Assembly (NCBI GenBank): GCA_002221725.1
Contig: NJFT01000180.1
Location: 1-64,000 of the forward strand
Direction of reading: 5' to 3'
From: Scedosporium boydii
Taxonomy: Eukaryota > Ascomycota > Sordariomycetes > Microascales > Microascaceae
DNA: 64,000 bases
The notes below the pieces were generated by a model, which saw only the letters and a list, made by a program, of their open reading frames with translations, was not told the origin of the DNA and did no database searches. Each line of letters begins with the position of its first letter. Positions within the stretch are counted from its first letter, which is position 1. The position numbers were made by a program, and so were the translations under genes. Positions 23,198-36,200 of this stretch are shown one piece after another.

Positions 23198-23978
23198 ACC
23201 TCGGGTCGAGGGAACTGTCTTCTCCCATATCGGGCCGCCCTTTCCTTAGGTGAGATGGTGCCTGGTGCGGATCTAGGACAGAAAGAGACATTTTGGTCTC
23301 ATGGGCTTATATGATTTCGGTTGCTCATTATGATTTTCAACTTTGCTGGACCGTACCTCTTCTTTTTCTTTCCTTCTGTTTCACTGCTTTTGGGGTGAGA
23401 GCTAGATCTTCGTTCTTTGGACTCGGCATTTCAGTTCCTATCTGTCAGGCGTTTTGGGGATGGTTCAAGGGGTACATTGGCGGCATTTACTTCATTTTCT
23501 TTCCCCCATCATGGAAGGTGGGAGATATGGGTGTTTTTGAGCTCTTCCCTTTAGTGAAGAAGGGGATGATTTCTTTCTGCGTTTTAAAAACTAGGAACCC
23601 GGAAGGGGGAGCGGTTGAGGTTCGTCGCGCTTGATCTGCTTGCTATATTATTATTGTATTTTTAGACGAATACCATGAAGACCTCGAGGTTTCAATAGAC
23701 CGCGACGATGGCTTTTACCAGCAATTCTGTGTTCCTCCTCTGGTGCTCTTTTTGTGCCATATTAGTGAGGCGGATTTCGTCTTGGAATACTCTTTTCACT
23801 TCACATAGATGACGATACTAATCTGGAAATCTCAAGCCTCCGTTGCTTCAGATATTAACAGCGTATCGATCATTAAAGAATTCCGCTACAAGATCCGCCA
23901 ACAATCATCACCAAGTACATGTACATTATAAAAAAACTTTCCCACATCAAACCCCGTACTTCATACACTTCAATCGAC
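23198..23978. other. Intergenic, convergent SCC2 / IML1 3' ends
   Basis: This 781 bp holds both 3' UTRs. A 113-residue frame at 23293-23634 has a Phe/Trp-rich composition that looks like translated T-rich UTR rather than a gene. Confidence 0.6.
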
Positions 23979-26900
23979 TCACCCAGTCCGCCCACCAAGC
24001 CCAATCCCATCCTGCACACTCTTCCTCCTCAGCGCCGCAAGCCCCAACCCAATCGGCGGCGGTCCCGCCCCAGTCCTACTCGGACTCACCTCCCTCAACA
24101 CGCCCGGCGGCAACCCCAACGTGGGAATATTCGCCTCGGGCACGACCTCCAACCAGCCCCCGGGGCCAAACACCGCCGGAGCGTTATGACTACTAGCAGA
24201 AGTAGGGTTGGCGGTGATGGGGCCGATGACGCGAGGCGTCTGGGCCGTCTGCGGGCCCTTCTCGAGAGTTTCCTTGTAAAACGCCTCGAGGCGAGTCGCG
24301 TCGCGGCAGAAGTGGTCGAGCTCGTCCTTGATGGCCTCCGGGTCGGCGGATTTGGTGATGGACGCTGTGGCGCCCGCGCCCATGTCCGCTCCTGCGGGCG
24401 TGGGGCGGATCAGCGGGGAGCTTACGTGGGAGGTGGCGGCTGCTTTGACGAGGGGGCTGGCGGGTGGGGCTATGGGCTCGGGAATGTAGCTTCCGATGGA
24501 GGACATCATCCTGTTTGTCGGTCTTTCAGGGGCGCTACTGCCACCGCCGCCACCGTTGCTGTTGTTTGTAGTAGTATTGGTGGATGCGTCCTTCATGTCC
24601 TTTTCGCGGTTGTAGATGCCGCGGTTGTTGCACAGGCTATTGTTCATGAGGAGGAAGTCTCCCTCGCTGGTGATCTCGGCAAGCAGCACGCCCGAGCGGT
24701 GGATGTACTGACAGTACTTGAAGTCCGGGTATCCCCACGAGTACCTCACGTCCACATTACTCGGGAAATTAGACGCAGATTCGTAGTCCAGCACAAAATC
24801 GAACTTGCGCAAGATAGCCTTTTGGTAGTAGAACTTGCAGGTGATCGCCTGGGACGGGTGCCCGGAGGGATCCGAGTACTCGTCAGGGCATTGCGTCGGC
24901 GGAGGCACCCCGAGCTTGACGAGGTACGGCCTCTTGAACGGGTTGATGTTCATGATGGTGCACGCCTCCTTGATGGGCACCTCGACGAGGCGCAGTCCGA
25001 ATCCGGCGGCTTCTCGGGCCCAGCTCTCGACAGCGTCCTCGATGAGCTTGGCCGTGACGTTCATCCATTCGATCCTGATGTGGTAGCAGGCATCAGGGTT
25101 GTGGAGTCGGTCGTAGTGTAGATTGATCCTTTCCGGTCTGTACGAACGCTTCCAGCGATCAACATCGTACTTCATGACTTTGCTCAGCATCACCCGGGGC
25201 TTATCCCTCTGCTTCCCGCCAGCTATGGGCGTCATCAGCGGGGTCGATGCAGCGGATGCCGGTAAAGATTGAGGCTCGTCATGCATCGCTGTAGTCCTCG
25301 TCACCCGAGGCGAGTCCCGTATGGGTGTTTCTATGGCAGGCGTAGGCGGCGCAGTGTAATCTCTTCTTTTCGTGTTGAACCAGCTCGATGATACTGCCGG
25401 GGCCTTGGCGTACTCCTCGGAAATCTGGTAAAAATACTGACCATCGCGGAAGTCGTGGCGCTTTTCGACGTGCACAAATAGTCCGGAGCTCTTCTCCTTC
25501 CTTTCTTTACTACTACTACTATCCTTCTCCTTATCTTTCGCTTTTGAGCTCTCCTCATCGGACACCATGAGCATCTTACCCAGAGCTTCGGCCTCTTCTC
25601 GGCTTTCGAGATCTTCAAAGTTGTCAAGGAGCCAAGTAGTCATATCCGACCCGATGAAACAGTTATTATGGAGCCGCAAATGCCACCTTCGATTTTGCAT
25701 CCTCACGCCACCGCTTTCAACTGGCTGCTGAATCGCCTCCGCGAGCGTTGCAATATTGAGGCTAGACCTGCGGAAACGCTCCCTTTGCGAGAGAAGTTGG
25801 CCTCTTCGGGGAACGCCCTCTAGGCCTTCAATAAGAGGGAGAGTCTCGAGCTCTGCGGCAATAACCACAGATGGATCTTCTGTCTTGAACACGATATCCA
25901 GCGGGTTAGGATCCCTACGCCGGCGCGGAGCCATCGACTGATACCGTCTCTCGGAAGGCGCCACGTATCGGTGCTTTTGCCAAAATTGAGCGAGGCGCCT
26001 GATGCCCTCGAGGCGAATCTCTTCTGGGCTGTCCTCTTCGTGGATCCTCGGCAGCAACGACGCTCGAAGCTCAACGGGGATGAGGACGAACCTTGCCCTC
26101 CAAAACCTTAAATTCTCCGTCATCTCATCCGTATGACCCGCCAGATACGAGTCGATGTAGTTCCAGTCCCTCTCCGGGCGGGGTGTGGCGAGGTCTAGCT
26201 CCCGGGTCCGGTAGATCGTGTCCAAGATAGTCCGAATTGCCGGTTTGTACATAGCCGGGGAAGCAGCGGAATGGGCCACCGTAGCCGGCGGTTTCCTTGA
26301 GTATATGTTGACCTCCACCTCTGAGCTATTCACGCATGAGAGCTGATGTATGGTATTGCCAACAGACATGAAGACGCTGGCGCCATCTTCCAACTTCTGA
26401 TCGCGGGTGAATATGTCGGCAACCTTGAGGAGTTTCTGACCGAATGCCTTGGCGACGGCTGGACCGACAATCACCTGGAAACCCTGCGCAAGCCGCAAAC
26501 TCACCAACTCCCTCAGGAAGTCTTCTCGACTCTTGGGCTCCTCAACCAGATCATCATCCTCATTCTGGGCTATGTTGTACGGTTTGCACTCGTAGTCCTT
26601 CTCGAATTGAGCTTTCGTGGGGAAGTACTCCGTAGTCAAGGGAACGGCAGCCGGGCAGCACAACGCCTTCCACTTCATCATCTTCATTTTGGAAGTTCGA
26701 GGGAAGACGTGTTGCCATCGACTGTATAGCATTGTATCATCGACTCTGTGCGTGTCCGGGTTAGAAGGGTTAAGGACGGTCAGCCACGGCAAGATGGCGG
26801 ACGCAGGAGACAAGGTAGGTGGGAAGTCGGGTAGTGCACCAGCTCTGAGTTTGCTGTTGTACACTTTCTGCGCATCCTCAGCCCTGAGGACGCTAGAGAA

Positions 26901-29818
26901 CTTGGCATCACGATCTTCATTTCTCCGGCTCTTACGCGCGAGGGGAGACGTCGTAGCTGCCCAGTCCGGCTTCTGTTGGGTGGCCGGTTCAGGTGGACCT
27001 GCGGTATGGCTCGTCTTTTTGATAATTGGGATGCTTGGCGTCGACGGCATTGCACCAACTGTCGACTCCATGGGAGCCCCCAAGAAAGCTTGTGCGGGGA
27101 ATGGCGCAGGCCGCTTGCCGATCGACCGGGGAGACGCTGGCCTGCCCCTGAGCGACGGGTGATTACTAGTCGTTTGAGAGGACGCTGACGAGTGCAATTC
27201 GGGTCGTGACGAACTGCTAGACGCACTGACCGTTTCGATGTGCACCTCAGCTACGGACGCCTTTGGCGCGGCTATTCCAAATCCACGGTTGCCAAGACTG
27301 ATGTGTCGCATGAGCTTCTGTGATTTCGTCGGCGAAGTTGGAGGTTGTGCAGGAGCAACCACTGGGGTTGTGCTGCTAACACCACTCGTACTCTTCGCCG
27401 GACTGAGGAGCGAGGTAGTGACCTTGGACTTCTCGCCCAGATTGACAGACAACTTGCGACTAGCTGCTTTCGACTTCGATGCGGCGGGTTTCCTCTCAGG
27501 CAGGGAAGTGCCGAAAAGCCCCGAGTCTTCCACCAGCTGACGGCGGGCACTATCATCTAACTCGCGACTGTTCCTGTGATGGTGGATAACACGCCGCGAC
27601 GATGGGAGTTTGGCGCGGGAATTATCAAACTCTTGGAGCTGTTTCCAGATCGACCTCTCGCCAGGTTTGAGCATACGGTCCGGAACAAACTTGATGAACC
27701 CGTATACATGATCAAACAAAGTGTCAGGAGCGCGTTGAAGTGGAATATGTGCCACCTCATCCGTCCCAGTCTGGCGGGGGCGCTGCGTGCCGCCTCCTTC
27801 CGTGACTCCATTGGAAGGGAAAAAAGGGTCGGACATTAAGGGTACTGTCTCGATCTCATTCGTCTCCAGCACGCTGCGCATCTGCAAATCGTACATTCTG
27901 CATCGAATAGGGAAGTCTTCGTTGTTCTTTTCTTCGTGACCACCATCTGGGACAGATAGCGCGATGCCTTGGTAGGACAAGTTATCACCAGATGCACCAG
28001 ATGTGCCAGTCCAATAAGACACATGAAGCCATTGGGGAACAGCGTAGCACCACTCATCAGCTTGGCGGTGCGTGGTAAAATAATCGGAGCGGTGGATCAA
28101 GTCTAGGCCCTTCGAAGGAGAGAATGATCCGCCAAATGATTGATAACTTCCAGCAATAGGTGTTCCCCCTTGTCTCGGCGTACTACTTCGACTATGAGGC
28201 CATCTTTCTTTCTCCATTTCCGCATAGTGCGGGTTGCGGTATTTAAAGAGTGGCACCGAATGGAGAGGAATTTTGGGGACGCAGATCAAGTCGATACCAA
28301 TGCCGTTCCCAACGAGGGATTCGGTAGTTCTCCGTAAGGCTTCATAGTCAACTTCAAAAACACCAGGACCGGGGCTGATAACCACAATAGAGATTCCTGT
28401 CCTAACGAGATCCCGGTCGATGTAATCGTTCGCGAACTGTGATGAGGCAAGACTAATCGCCTCAAGAAAGTTCCCATACATTGCCAAGCATGGCTCAGAC
28501 TTGACGTGGCTCGGCGGGATTATTTTGCCGCTCGAGTCTTTGGTGTGAGACACGAATGCGCTATCGGGTCGTTGGTGATGTAGACTTATATCGCGACGGA
28601 AAACGTTAAATTCCTTCTTCAGTTGCTTCAGGATGGTGGCCCACTCGATACTAGTCATTTCGTTGACTACAACGCGGTAAAAGTCCTTATACGGCCGCTT
28701 CATCCCCGACGGCTGGACGCCAGTATAATAGTCGCCGTCAGTAGCGGAAACGACTAGGTCGTCGCTGAGTCCGGTGTCGTATTCGACGCGGGCGAAGAGC
28801 ACAATGGTAACCAGGTGTCTAACTTTCAGAAGGGCCCATTTCTTAAATACGGCAGGCAGAAAGCCATTGACGACCTTGTTGAACATGATCTCGCCGGATC
28901 CATCAGAGTCGAAATCCCACATCTCACGAGACATCTGTATGAAGAGAACATATCGAGCTGACTCGCTTCGAAAGATAGGCCGAGTGTTACGCGAAAAGAA
29001 AGCGGAATGAACCTTGTGACCGTCAACGAATACCGCTGTTACCTGGGCTTTGATGCTTCCCATAAACAGGATCGATTCTCCTTTATAAACGGTCCGCTCA
29101 GTGAGCTCCCCGACGGTCATTCGCCACATATCAGCTCTGGAGAGATATTGATCGCGAAAGCTCAGCTCCACATGGGATGCCTCGATTGCTGGGTTATTCT
29201 CGTCAACCTAGTTTTCAATAGTTAATACGACGCAGTGCCATTGTATATGATATCTGAGACAAGATGATGACGTACAGGAGCTAGGATGACGGGGGTCCCG
29301 CTCTTCATTCCAAAGTTGCCGGCGATGTGCTTAGCCACGTATACCTCGATATGAGGATGCCGCGTCTTTTGCTCCTTAGACATGTCCTTTGCATAAAATA
29401 CATATCGGTGTTTGGAGAGGTCGCATTCCACCTCCCGAGCGGGCGCCGGCTTGCTGCCGCGTCCATGATCCGTGAACACCTGCTTGCTTTGGGGATTGGA
29501 CGTCTTATCGGGTTCAGGCTTTAGCACAGATATCGATACAAGAGTGCCAGGCTTGATGTCGCCGCCAAGATGGTCCAAGTTCAACAGCACTTCATCGCGC
29601 GAGTAACTATCGTTCACAGTAACGGTACACTTTCGTTCGAGCTTTCGCTTGCGACAGGCGGCGGACTCGGTACGAGCTGTGGACTGAGTCGAGGCAGTAT
29701 CTGGCGATCTAGGCGCGTCGGTCGAGCCACGATCTACACTTGCTCTGCTAAACTGTCGGATATGGGGAGTGCGTCCACTTCTCCGACCGGACGGGGTCGG
29801 GGGCGCATTGCGTGGCAT
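23979..29818 (-). CDS. IML1: Iml1/DEPDC5, GATOR1 (SEACIT) GAP subunit
   Basis: Exon model: complement(23979..29207, 29276..29818), 1923 aa. As part of the Npr2-Npr3-Iml1 complex it is the GTPase-activating subunit for Gtr1/RagA and represses TORC1 when amino acids are scarce, at the vacuole. The N-terminal domain contains [16 protein letters not shown] and [19 protein letters not shown], followed by the family-typical [16 protein letters not shown] domain lies at roughly residues 1335-1445 ([19 protein letters not shown]), interrupted by a Ser/Lys-rich insert. The C-terminal domain has [15 protein letters not shown] and [27 protein letters not shown] sequence. The first in-frame ATG is at 29818; the frame is open slightly further but only through a GTG. 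The 68-nt intron has phase 0. It is convergent with SCC2. Confidence 0.95.
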
Positions 29819-31494
29819 AGGGATCTGAATCGAGGGTCGCACTTCGTTACGGAGGGGGGCTCGAGCTCTGAGCGACTAATAACACCATCCCGACTTCGAT
29901 AGATTTGCCGATTGAGGCAGTCGAATGACTGAGAAATTGTATGGAGGCCCTGAATGGATCCCGGATCGGTATCTTATGTCATTGGTAATTTTGAACAAGT
30001 TGATCAACAGCACTAGATAGATACTGACATGGAGGCTGCGTTATTGTTAAGCTCACGAAGGTGCTTGACGTGAGGACGACAAGGTGATGGAGCGGCAGAA
30101 TATCCCCACAACTCACCACCGCCTTCCGTATCTAGAGACGCCAAGACAACCCATTCGGAACAGGTCCCTGGATTGATGACTAAGCATTTCTTCTGCCTCA
30201 AATCCCCGTTGACACAAAATCCGGTCGGAGTTGCCAGCCTTCTTAACTCCGCCCCTCCATGAAGACGACACCAACCATCCACCACCATGTTATGGGCCTC
30301 AGAGCAGTCAGACTCATCTCCTAGGACATTCTCGGAGATTTGGACCGACAAAAGAGCCCGCATAGAGAATCACCCGGCCGCTCGCCTGCATGAGTCCATC
30401 CCGAGATCGGGCAAGAAGCTGGCCGGGATTGGGAAGTGCGAATGCCGGCTGCCGGGCTTACACAGCGTCACCAGCACCGGAATAATTCGAAGCGGCCCGT
30501 TCATCTGTGCGCCAGGAGTGCAGGCCGGGCAGATCGTCAACTTTCCCTCGCTTTCTGAGCGGATTCACAGAATTCGATGCGCCTCCGAATCCCGCATTGT
30601 TTTGAGTATTTCTTCCTAACTTTCGGGGCCGGCCCCCCTCCTCGTAAATCTTGTAATCTCGACTCTGTAAACTCGTCTCGTTATTGTAAAAAAAGCCGCT
30701 TCATTGAAATTCCATCCTTTCTTTTGTCGTTTGTCGTTTCACGGGAAACCCTGCTGCAGCCCACCCATCTGCTTCAAGATTGAACGGCCCAACATTCTTT
30801 CTAAGTAGTCAAAGCCGACATCCACATTCTGGTCATTGACGGACACGCCCCACTGGAGCAAGGAACATCTGCCTTTGACACGAGCGGTCAACCCTAGTCC
30901 AGCAGCCTGACCAGACCACATCTCACCGACTATCCCCTTCGATCTTTGAATAACTCTCCAGCTCCTTCCTGGAGTCTCACAGACGTTTCCTAACCGGACG
31001 GATACCAACATTGACAGCAAACTTTGGGAATACAACTCCGTACGGGTGTTCTCTTCCCGCCCTTGTCCTATCACCCAGGCTTGTTAGTTGTTACTCTTCT
31101 CCTGAGAGTTGCCCAACCTCATCGTCCTCCCTGAAGCAGATCAGGAAGGTGCACAGCATCCCTTCTGCCGCTCTATTTCCCTTTTCATTTCAACACTGTC
31201 CAACGTACGTGGACGAGCGTGAGAGCGGCCCGCATAACGCCTAATTTCTCCTCGTCTTCATTCCAGCGAGCCTACCAACCACGGGCCATTGCCGATCTAT
31301 GGGAAAGACGGTCGACTCTTGAGTCCTGTCGGTTATATAACTCCTTTCACCGAACCCCGGTTCGACCTTGCTTGTCGCCCACTACTTCTATCGTTCCTCG
31401 ATAGTCATCCAGGGCATCTATCCTTTGTCCACTTCCGTTTAATCGCAATCTACCCTCTTCCACAATCAGAGAGCCATCGGAGAACGCTCCCAAA
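29819..31494. other. Divergent intergenic region IML1 / zinc transporter
   Basis: This 1.7 kb holds both promoters and 5' leaders. Frames at 30013-30363 (-, 116 aa) and 30739-31074 (-, 111 aa) have no recognisable family. The part before 31495 is pyrimidine-rich, as is usual for fungal 5' leaders. Confidence 0.6.
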
Positions 31495-33223
31495 ATGGGC
31501 TTCCGCTTCCCCACCCTCACGAAGAAGCATAGGCTGAGTGTTACCATCGGGATATCGTTCAGCTTCTTCCTCTTGGAGCTGATATGTAAGTCTGCCTTTA
31601 GCAGCCCCCCCTCCCGAATAGAGTGAATCGTGCTAAGCTCTCTCTTCAGTTGGCATCAGGACCGGCTCACTAGCACTAATCGCCGATGCCTTCCATTATG
31701 TGAGTATACAATCTAAAACCGAGTTGAGATCTGCGAAAGTTAATGTACCTCTAGCTTAACGATCTTATCGGATTTGCCGTCGCGTTGGCTGCTATCCTGG
31801 TAAGGTGCCCCAACATATACAATACCTCTCCTTTGGAATAAATATCGTTCTAACATATATATTGAAACCATGTAGATCTCGGAACGCAGCACAACACCAA
31901 AGGCCTTTTCTTTCGGATGGCAACGTGGTCAGCTCCTTGGCGGTTTCTTCAACGGTGTCTTCCTTCTGGCCCTTGGTATCAGTATCTTCCTCCAGTCTAT
32001 TGAGCGTTTCGTTGATCTGAAGGGTGAGTGGCTTCCGCATTAACCCCGGAAATGATAACTAGAAGGCTAACTCCGTTGGAAATAGAGGTCGAGGACCCCA
32101 TGGACGTCTTGATCTTGGGCAGCGTTGGACTGTTCCTGAACATTATTTCCCTGCTGTTCCTTCATGGTAAGTGGGGGTTAAGAACCTGGCCTCTGCGGTG
32201 GCATCATTTTCTAACAGTGAGAATTGTAGACCATGATCATGGCCACGACCACGGGCACAGTCACGGCCACAGCCACAGTCATAGTCACGACCACACACAT
32301 GCTCACGACGACGAACGCCTACCGGAAGGTACGGGTGTCGCATCCCACGACCATCACCATGGTAGCGACGATTCCGTAAGTCATTCCGTACTCTCCTGGA
32401 TAGGCTCTTGAAGTATCTTCTAATCCCAACTCTCAAGGACGAACAATCAATCGAACGCCATACCGAGCACCGTCACGCCACCATTGACCTCAAAGGACCC
32501 GGCTACGATCTCGGTATGCTCGGCGTCGTCCTCCACGTCATCGGTGATGCCATCAACAACATCGGCGTCATGATTGCCGCTCTTGTCATCTGGAAGTCCA
32601 AGGACGACGCCCGATTCTATGCTGATCCCGCAGTGAGCTTGTTCATCGCCATCATGATATTCGCGTCAGCATTCCCTCTGGTCAAAAACTCTGGCTCCAT
32701 CCTACTCCAAACTGCTCCCTTGGGCGTTAACATGGACGATATCCGACACGATCTCGAGAAGGTATGAGAATAGCGTCGTCGAGCTATAAATATCTTTCAT
32801 AGATAAAACTAACCTCTTGTCCGGTAGATTCCCGGCATCGAATCCGTCCACGAACTCCATGTCTGGCGCCTCAATGAGCGCAAGGCCATCGCCTCAGTCC
32901 ACGTCGTTGTCTCCGATGAAAGTGTCCCTAGCTTTATCAAGACCGCCAGGCACATCAACGAGTGTCTACATGCATACGGCATTCACTCTGCTACTCTGCA
33001 ACCCGAACTCTCGAGCGCAAGCCAACCCACCCCGCCCGCGGTCCCCGATCAATCCCCAGACACGCAAGAAGGAGGCATTTCGTCGGCCATAGAGACGAGG
33101 GTTAGCAATGAGGACAAAGAGGGAAAGAGCATGGTGGTACAGAGGTCACCTTCGATAAAGGAGTGCCAGCTTATCTGCACGAAGCTTTGCGAAGGTTTAA
33201 TGTGCTGCAATCTCACTCGATAA
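31495..33223 (+). CDS. ZRC1: Zinc transporter, cation diffusion facilitator family (Zrc1/Cot1 type)
   Basis: Exon model: 31495..31585, 31650..31699, 31755..31799, 31876..32023, 32086..32166, 32230..32375, 32438..32761, 32828..33223, 426 aa. It would export Zn2+ from the cytosol in exchange for protons, into the vacuole in yeast homologues. Six membrane segments are visible. The transport-site pairs are ADAFHYLND in TM2 (His46/Asp50) and HVIGDAINN in TM5. The cytosolic loop between TM4 and TM5 is a long His-rich run (DHDHGHDHGHSHGH and onward) that occupies one exon on its own. The C-terminal domain has VHELHVWRLNERKAIASVHVVV, typical of CDF dimerisation domains, and ends in a Cys-rich tail (CQLICTKLCEGLMCC). 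All seven introns are 54-76 nt with good splice sites and fitting phases. Confidence 0.94.
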
Positions 33224-36200
33224 AGCCGTGGTGCCTTCGCGAGGGAGGTAGGGGTTGGGGTTAGCCAAGTCAACTGGCTCGCAACGAGATCGAGATTCCG
33301 TCAAGGGAAAAGCGTATTATAGACCTAATTTGCAAAGGAGCATCGTCAAGTTCTCCAAAAAGGTAACTCAACCAAAGCATCTTCACATGCAAGGAGTACC
33401 TAAGGAAGTGTGTTCAAGACAAACAAACAAACAAGAAACCCAAGAATATTGTTCACGAGAGCCCTCCTTGCCAGAGCCGAGCTAGCCATGTAAACGTACT
33501 TCTTCTCCACTATCATATGATTGAAATTGTAAATCCACAGCCTCTGCCGTGCTGTAGAAAAAGCAACGATATGAGACCCGACAGGCGATCAACCCCGCAA
33601 CTCCGGCTACGCCGCCATAACGCCGGGCCCTGATAAGTAACGCTCTACCCAAGCTCCTATCCGCGAAGGAACAGACAATGCAGCGCCGTTTAAGACAGCT
33701 TCTGGTCCGAAGCAACGCCCTGTCTCGCAAAAAATAGCCGCAACAAGCTACCCCTTCGCTCGGAGCAGAGGGCGTACCTCAACAGGTCGTCAAGTTCAGC
33801 CCAACTCCTCTCCTGGAAACCGCATCAGGCACAGGGGTTAACAAGTCATGGGGTTTCTTCCTAAAACTGCCTCGCACACTACACTACACTCGCATAAACA
33901 GCTCAAGCTCACCCACTAGTCCCAAGGCCATGGTCGAGGGAGCTTGTTGGGCGAGCCCACCCTGAGTGGGGTGCACTAATGGCACTTACACCGCACTACT
34001 TTGCAGTGCAACCCTCTCGCGTGCCAACCGGCCTCGAGTCCAGGCCGCGTTTTCACCGCACAAAAAAAAAAAAAGCCGACGTCTGAAGTGGTGTACACTA
34101 CACTATTACCTCGTCGCCTCTTGCTCTCGATTTCCGGGCTATTCCCGGGCGATTTCCGGTCCAGATTGAAGGTGGCTAATGCCCAAGGCAAACGAGAAAC
34201 AGATCGTTGATGTATTTACCGAAAAGAGGAAAGGTCCCGCAGCGAGACCTCTTTTGTCGACCCGAAGCTGCGGGCGGCATCTTGCAACGTTGGGAGAGAA
34301 AACGTCATCCCGCGCGGAAGCCACCCTCTCCTTTCATCAATGAATAATGAGCATCAGGAACTCCTCTCTTCACCCCACTCTCTTTCCCCAGCTGCCCCTG
34401 CCCCTCCCCCAAACTTGAAATGGAGCCCAAGCAAGCAGGAAGTTTGCTTGTCCCTGCACGCCAACTCTCCGAAGTGTCGAGTGAGGAGAGGACCGACAGG
34501 GCACGCGGGGGATTGACATAGCGGAGTCCATATTGATTGGCGGCGCTGCGTTGGTGTGGTATTCCCTCTTTGCTGCGGACAAGGGGGGTTTTGCGTCGGC
34601 TTAGTTTTACAGTTTTTGCGTGCCGAGCGAAGCGAGTCAACTCACATGGACAAAGCCTTTAATGTTGTGGCGTCTTCGCACATACAGTAGCGTCCTGTGG
34701 TGTAAATCTGCACCCAACAACCTTGCTGCTGCACAGTCAACGTCTAGACGACGTGGGTATATCATATCTAAGACGAAAGAGCGAGATGACTCGTAATGAG
34801 GCCAACGAAGCTAACAAGGACAAGTGCATTCCTTCGTGCGGATCACTGCTCTACCGAGACCGAATCTGGACTTCGTATGAGTTTTAGTAAATTGAATCTC
34901 ATGGCTAGTGGCATGCGGAAGGGAGAGAGCCTTCTATCTCATCGGACCGTTTCCGGTGTGCAGCGGAAAATCGGTAGAATTACTATCGGGGGGAAGACGG
35001 CCTATACGTAACGTACTACGCTCTCTGTTCGGGAAAACGTATTTTGTATGTTTTCGAGGTTTCGACCACTTTACCAGCCGGAAGTGTGGAGTGGATAGAT
35101 GATACTCAGGGTGAGTGGGTTAGTGAAAGGGCCAGTCGTTTTCGAAAGTGTGATATGACCGGTCACATTACATCCCCCAGGATCCCTACCAAATCCTCCT
35201 GCTTCTCCATCATAAATGAAAGCTTCTTGGGATGTTTGAGTGGAAGGAACATGGGGTTAAGGAGCTTGTCTCGGTTAGTGTCGAGGAGAGAGGCAACAGC
35301 ATGCGCGGAAAGACTCCGAAGCGAAGAGTTGGATGTGGATGATACTACCCAGCAGCCTCGAAGTTTGCTTCGTAGTAGTCACTCTATAAAAGAAGGGAAG
35401 AGAAGAAGATCGGGGCCGGCCGCTACTCCATTCTCCCGGCTACCCAGGCGAACGGTAGCGTCGTCTATATTGTAATATCACTTCGTATATAAATTGGCAA
35501 AATCCGGCCCTTCCCTCCAGCCCCCAACTTACAGCGTACAACCCACAACATACAATCAATGAGCCCCGCCCTTAGGATCCGGGAACGCGTCCCGATAGGT
35601 TGGTGGAAGAAACCAACACTCCGTGGTCAGGAAGAATCAGACTCAACTTGCGTGTTGCTCAGTGGTACGGATGGTTTCATCTTGAAGGAGTCGTTTAGCT
35701 TCGTAGTTGCTGGGTTTCTGACAGGTTTCATCCCATAAAAGGATCGGAAAACCTAAGGATTAGCATCTTAACATGAAGCGGCGTGATACGAGGAAGAGAC
35801 GGAGGCCTGAGCTATGAGTGGCCTATAAACGAGAGTTCAATGTTGACAATATCCGAGGTCGTCTCGTTGAAGGCCACAATGGATCTCTTTGCTATTCATT
35901 TACTCCCATTTCTCGGGCCTTCTTCGTTGTACTACGATTCTTTACTAGCCGTTTGTCAAGTTCCATCAAGGCGGCCTTATAAACGAAAAAGGAAGGCAGC
36001 TGGTTTTTCGAGGTTCTTCTCTCGGTGCTATTAGGTGCGGGAAGGATCGAATTCCGCATAAATGATGGGGCACCCGAAGAACGAAATCCGTCTGATGACG
36101 TGGGTTTGCAATGTATGCAAAACCTGGGTCTGAGAGAACCCAGTCAGCGAACCATGAGATGAAGAGAGGAAGACTTTGCAAGGCGGAAAGGCTCCGAGGT

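Noticed and set aside
23293..23634. 113-residue hydrophobic frame between SCC2 and IML1
   Set aside because: Its Phe/Trp/Ile-rich content reflects T-rich 3' UTR sequence; the position between two convergent stops fits UTR, not a membrane-protein gene.
23919..25121. 400-residue + strand frame opposite the end of IML1
   Set aside because: It is a shadow of the high-GC IML1 coding strand and is Arg/Val/Gly-rich with no family match; its visible residues follow IML1 codon positions.
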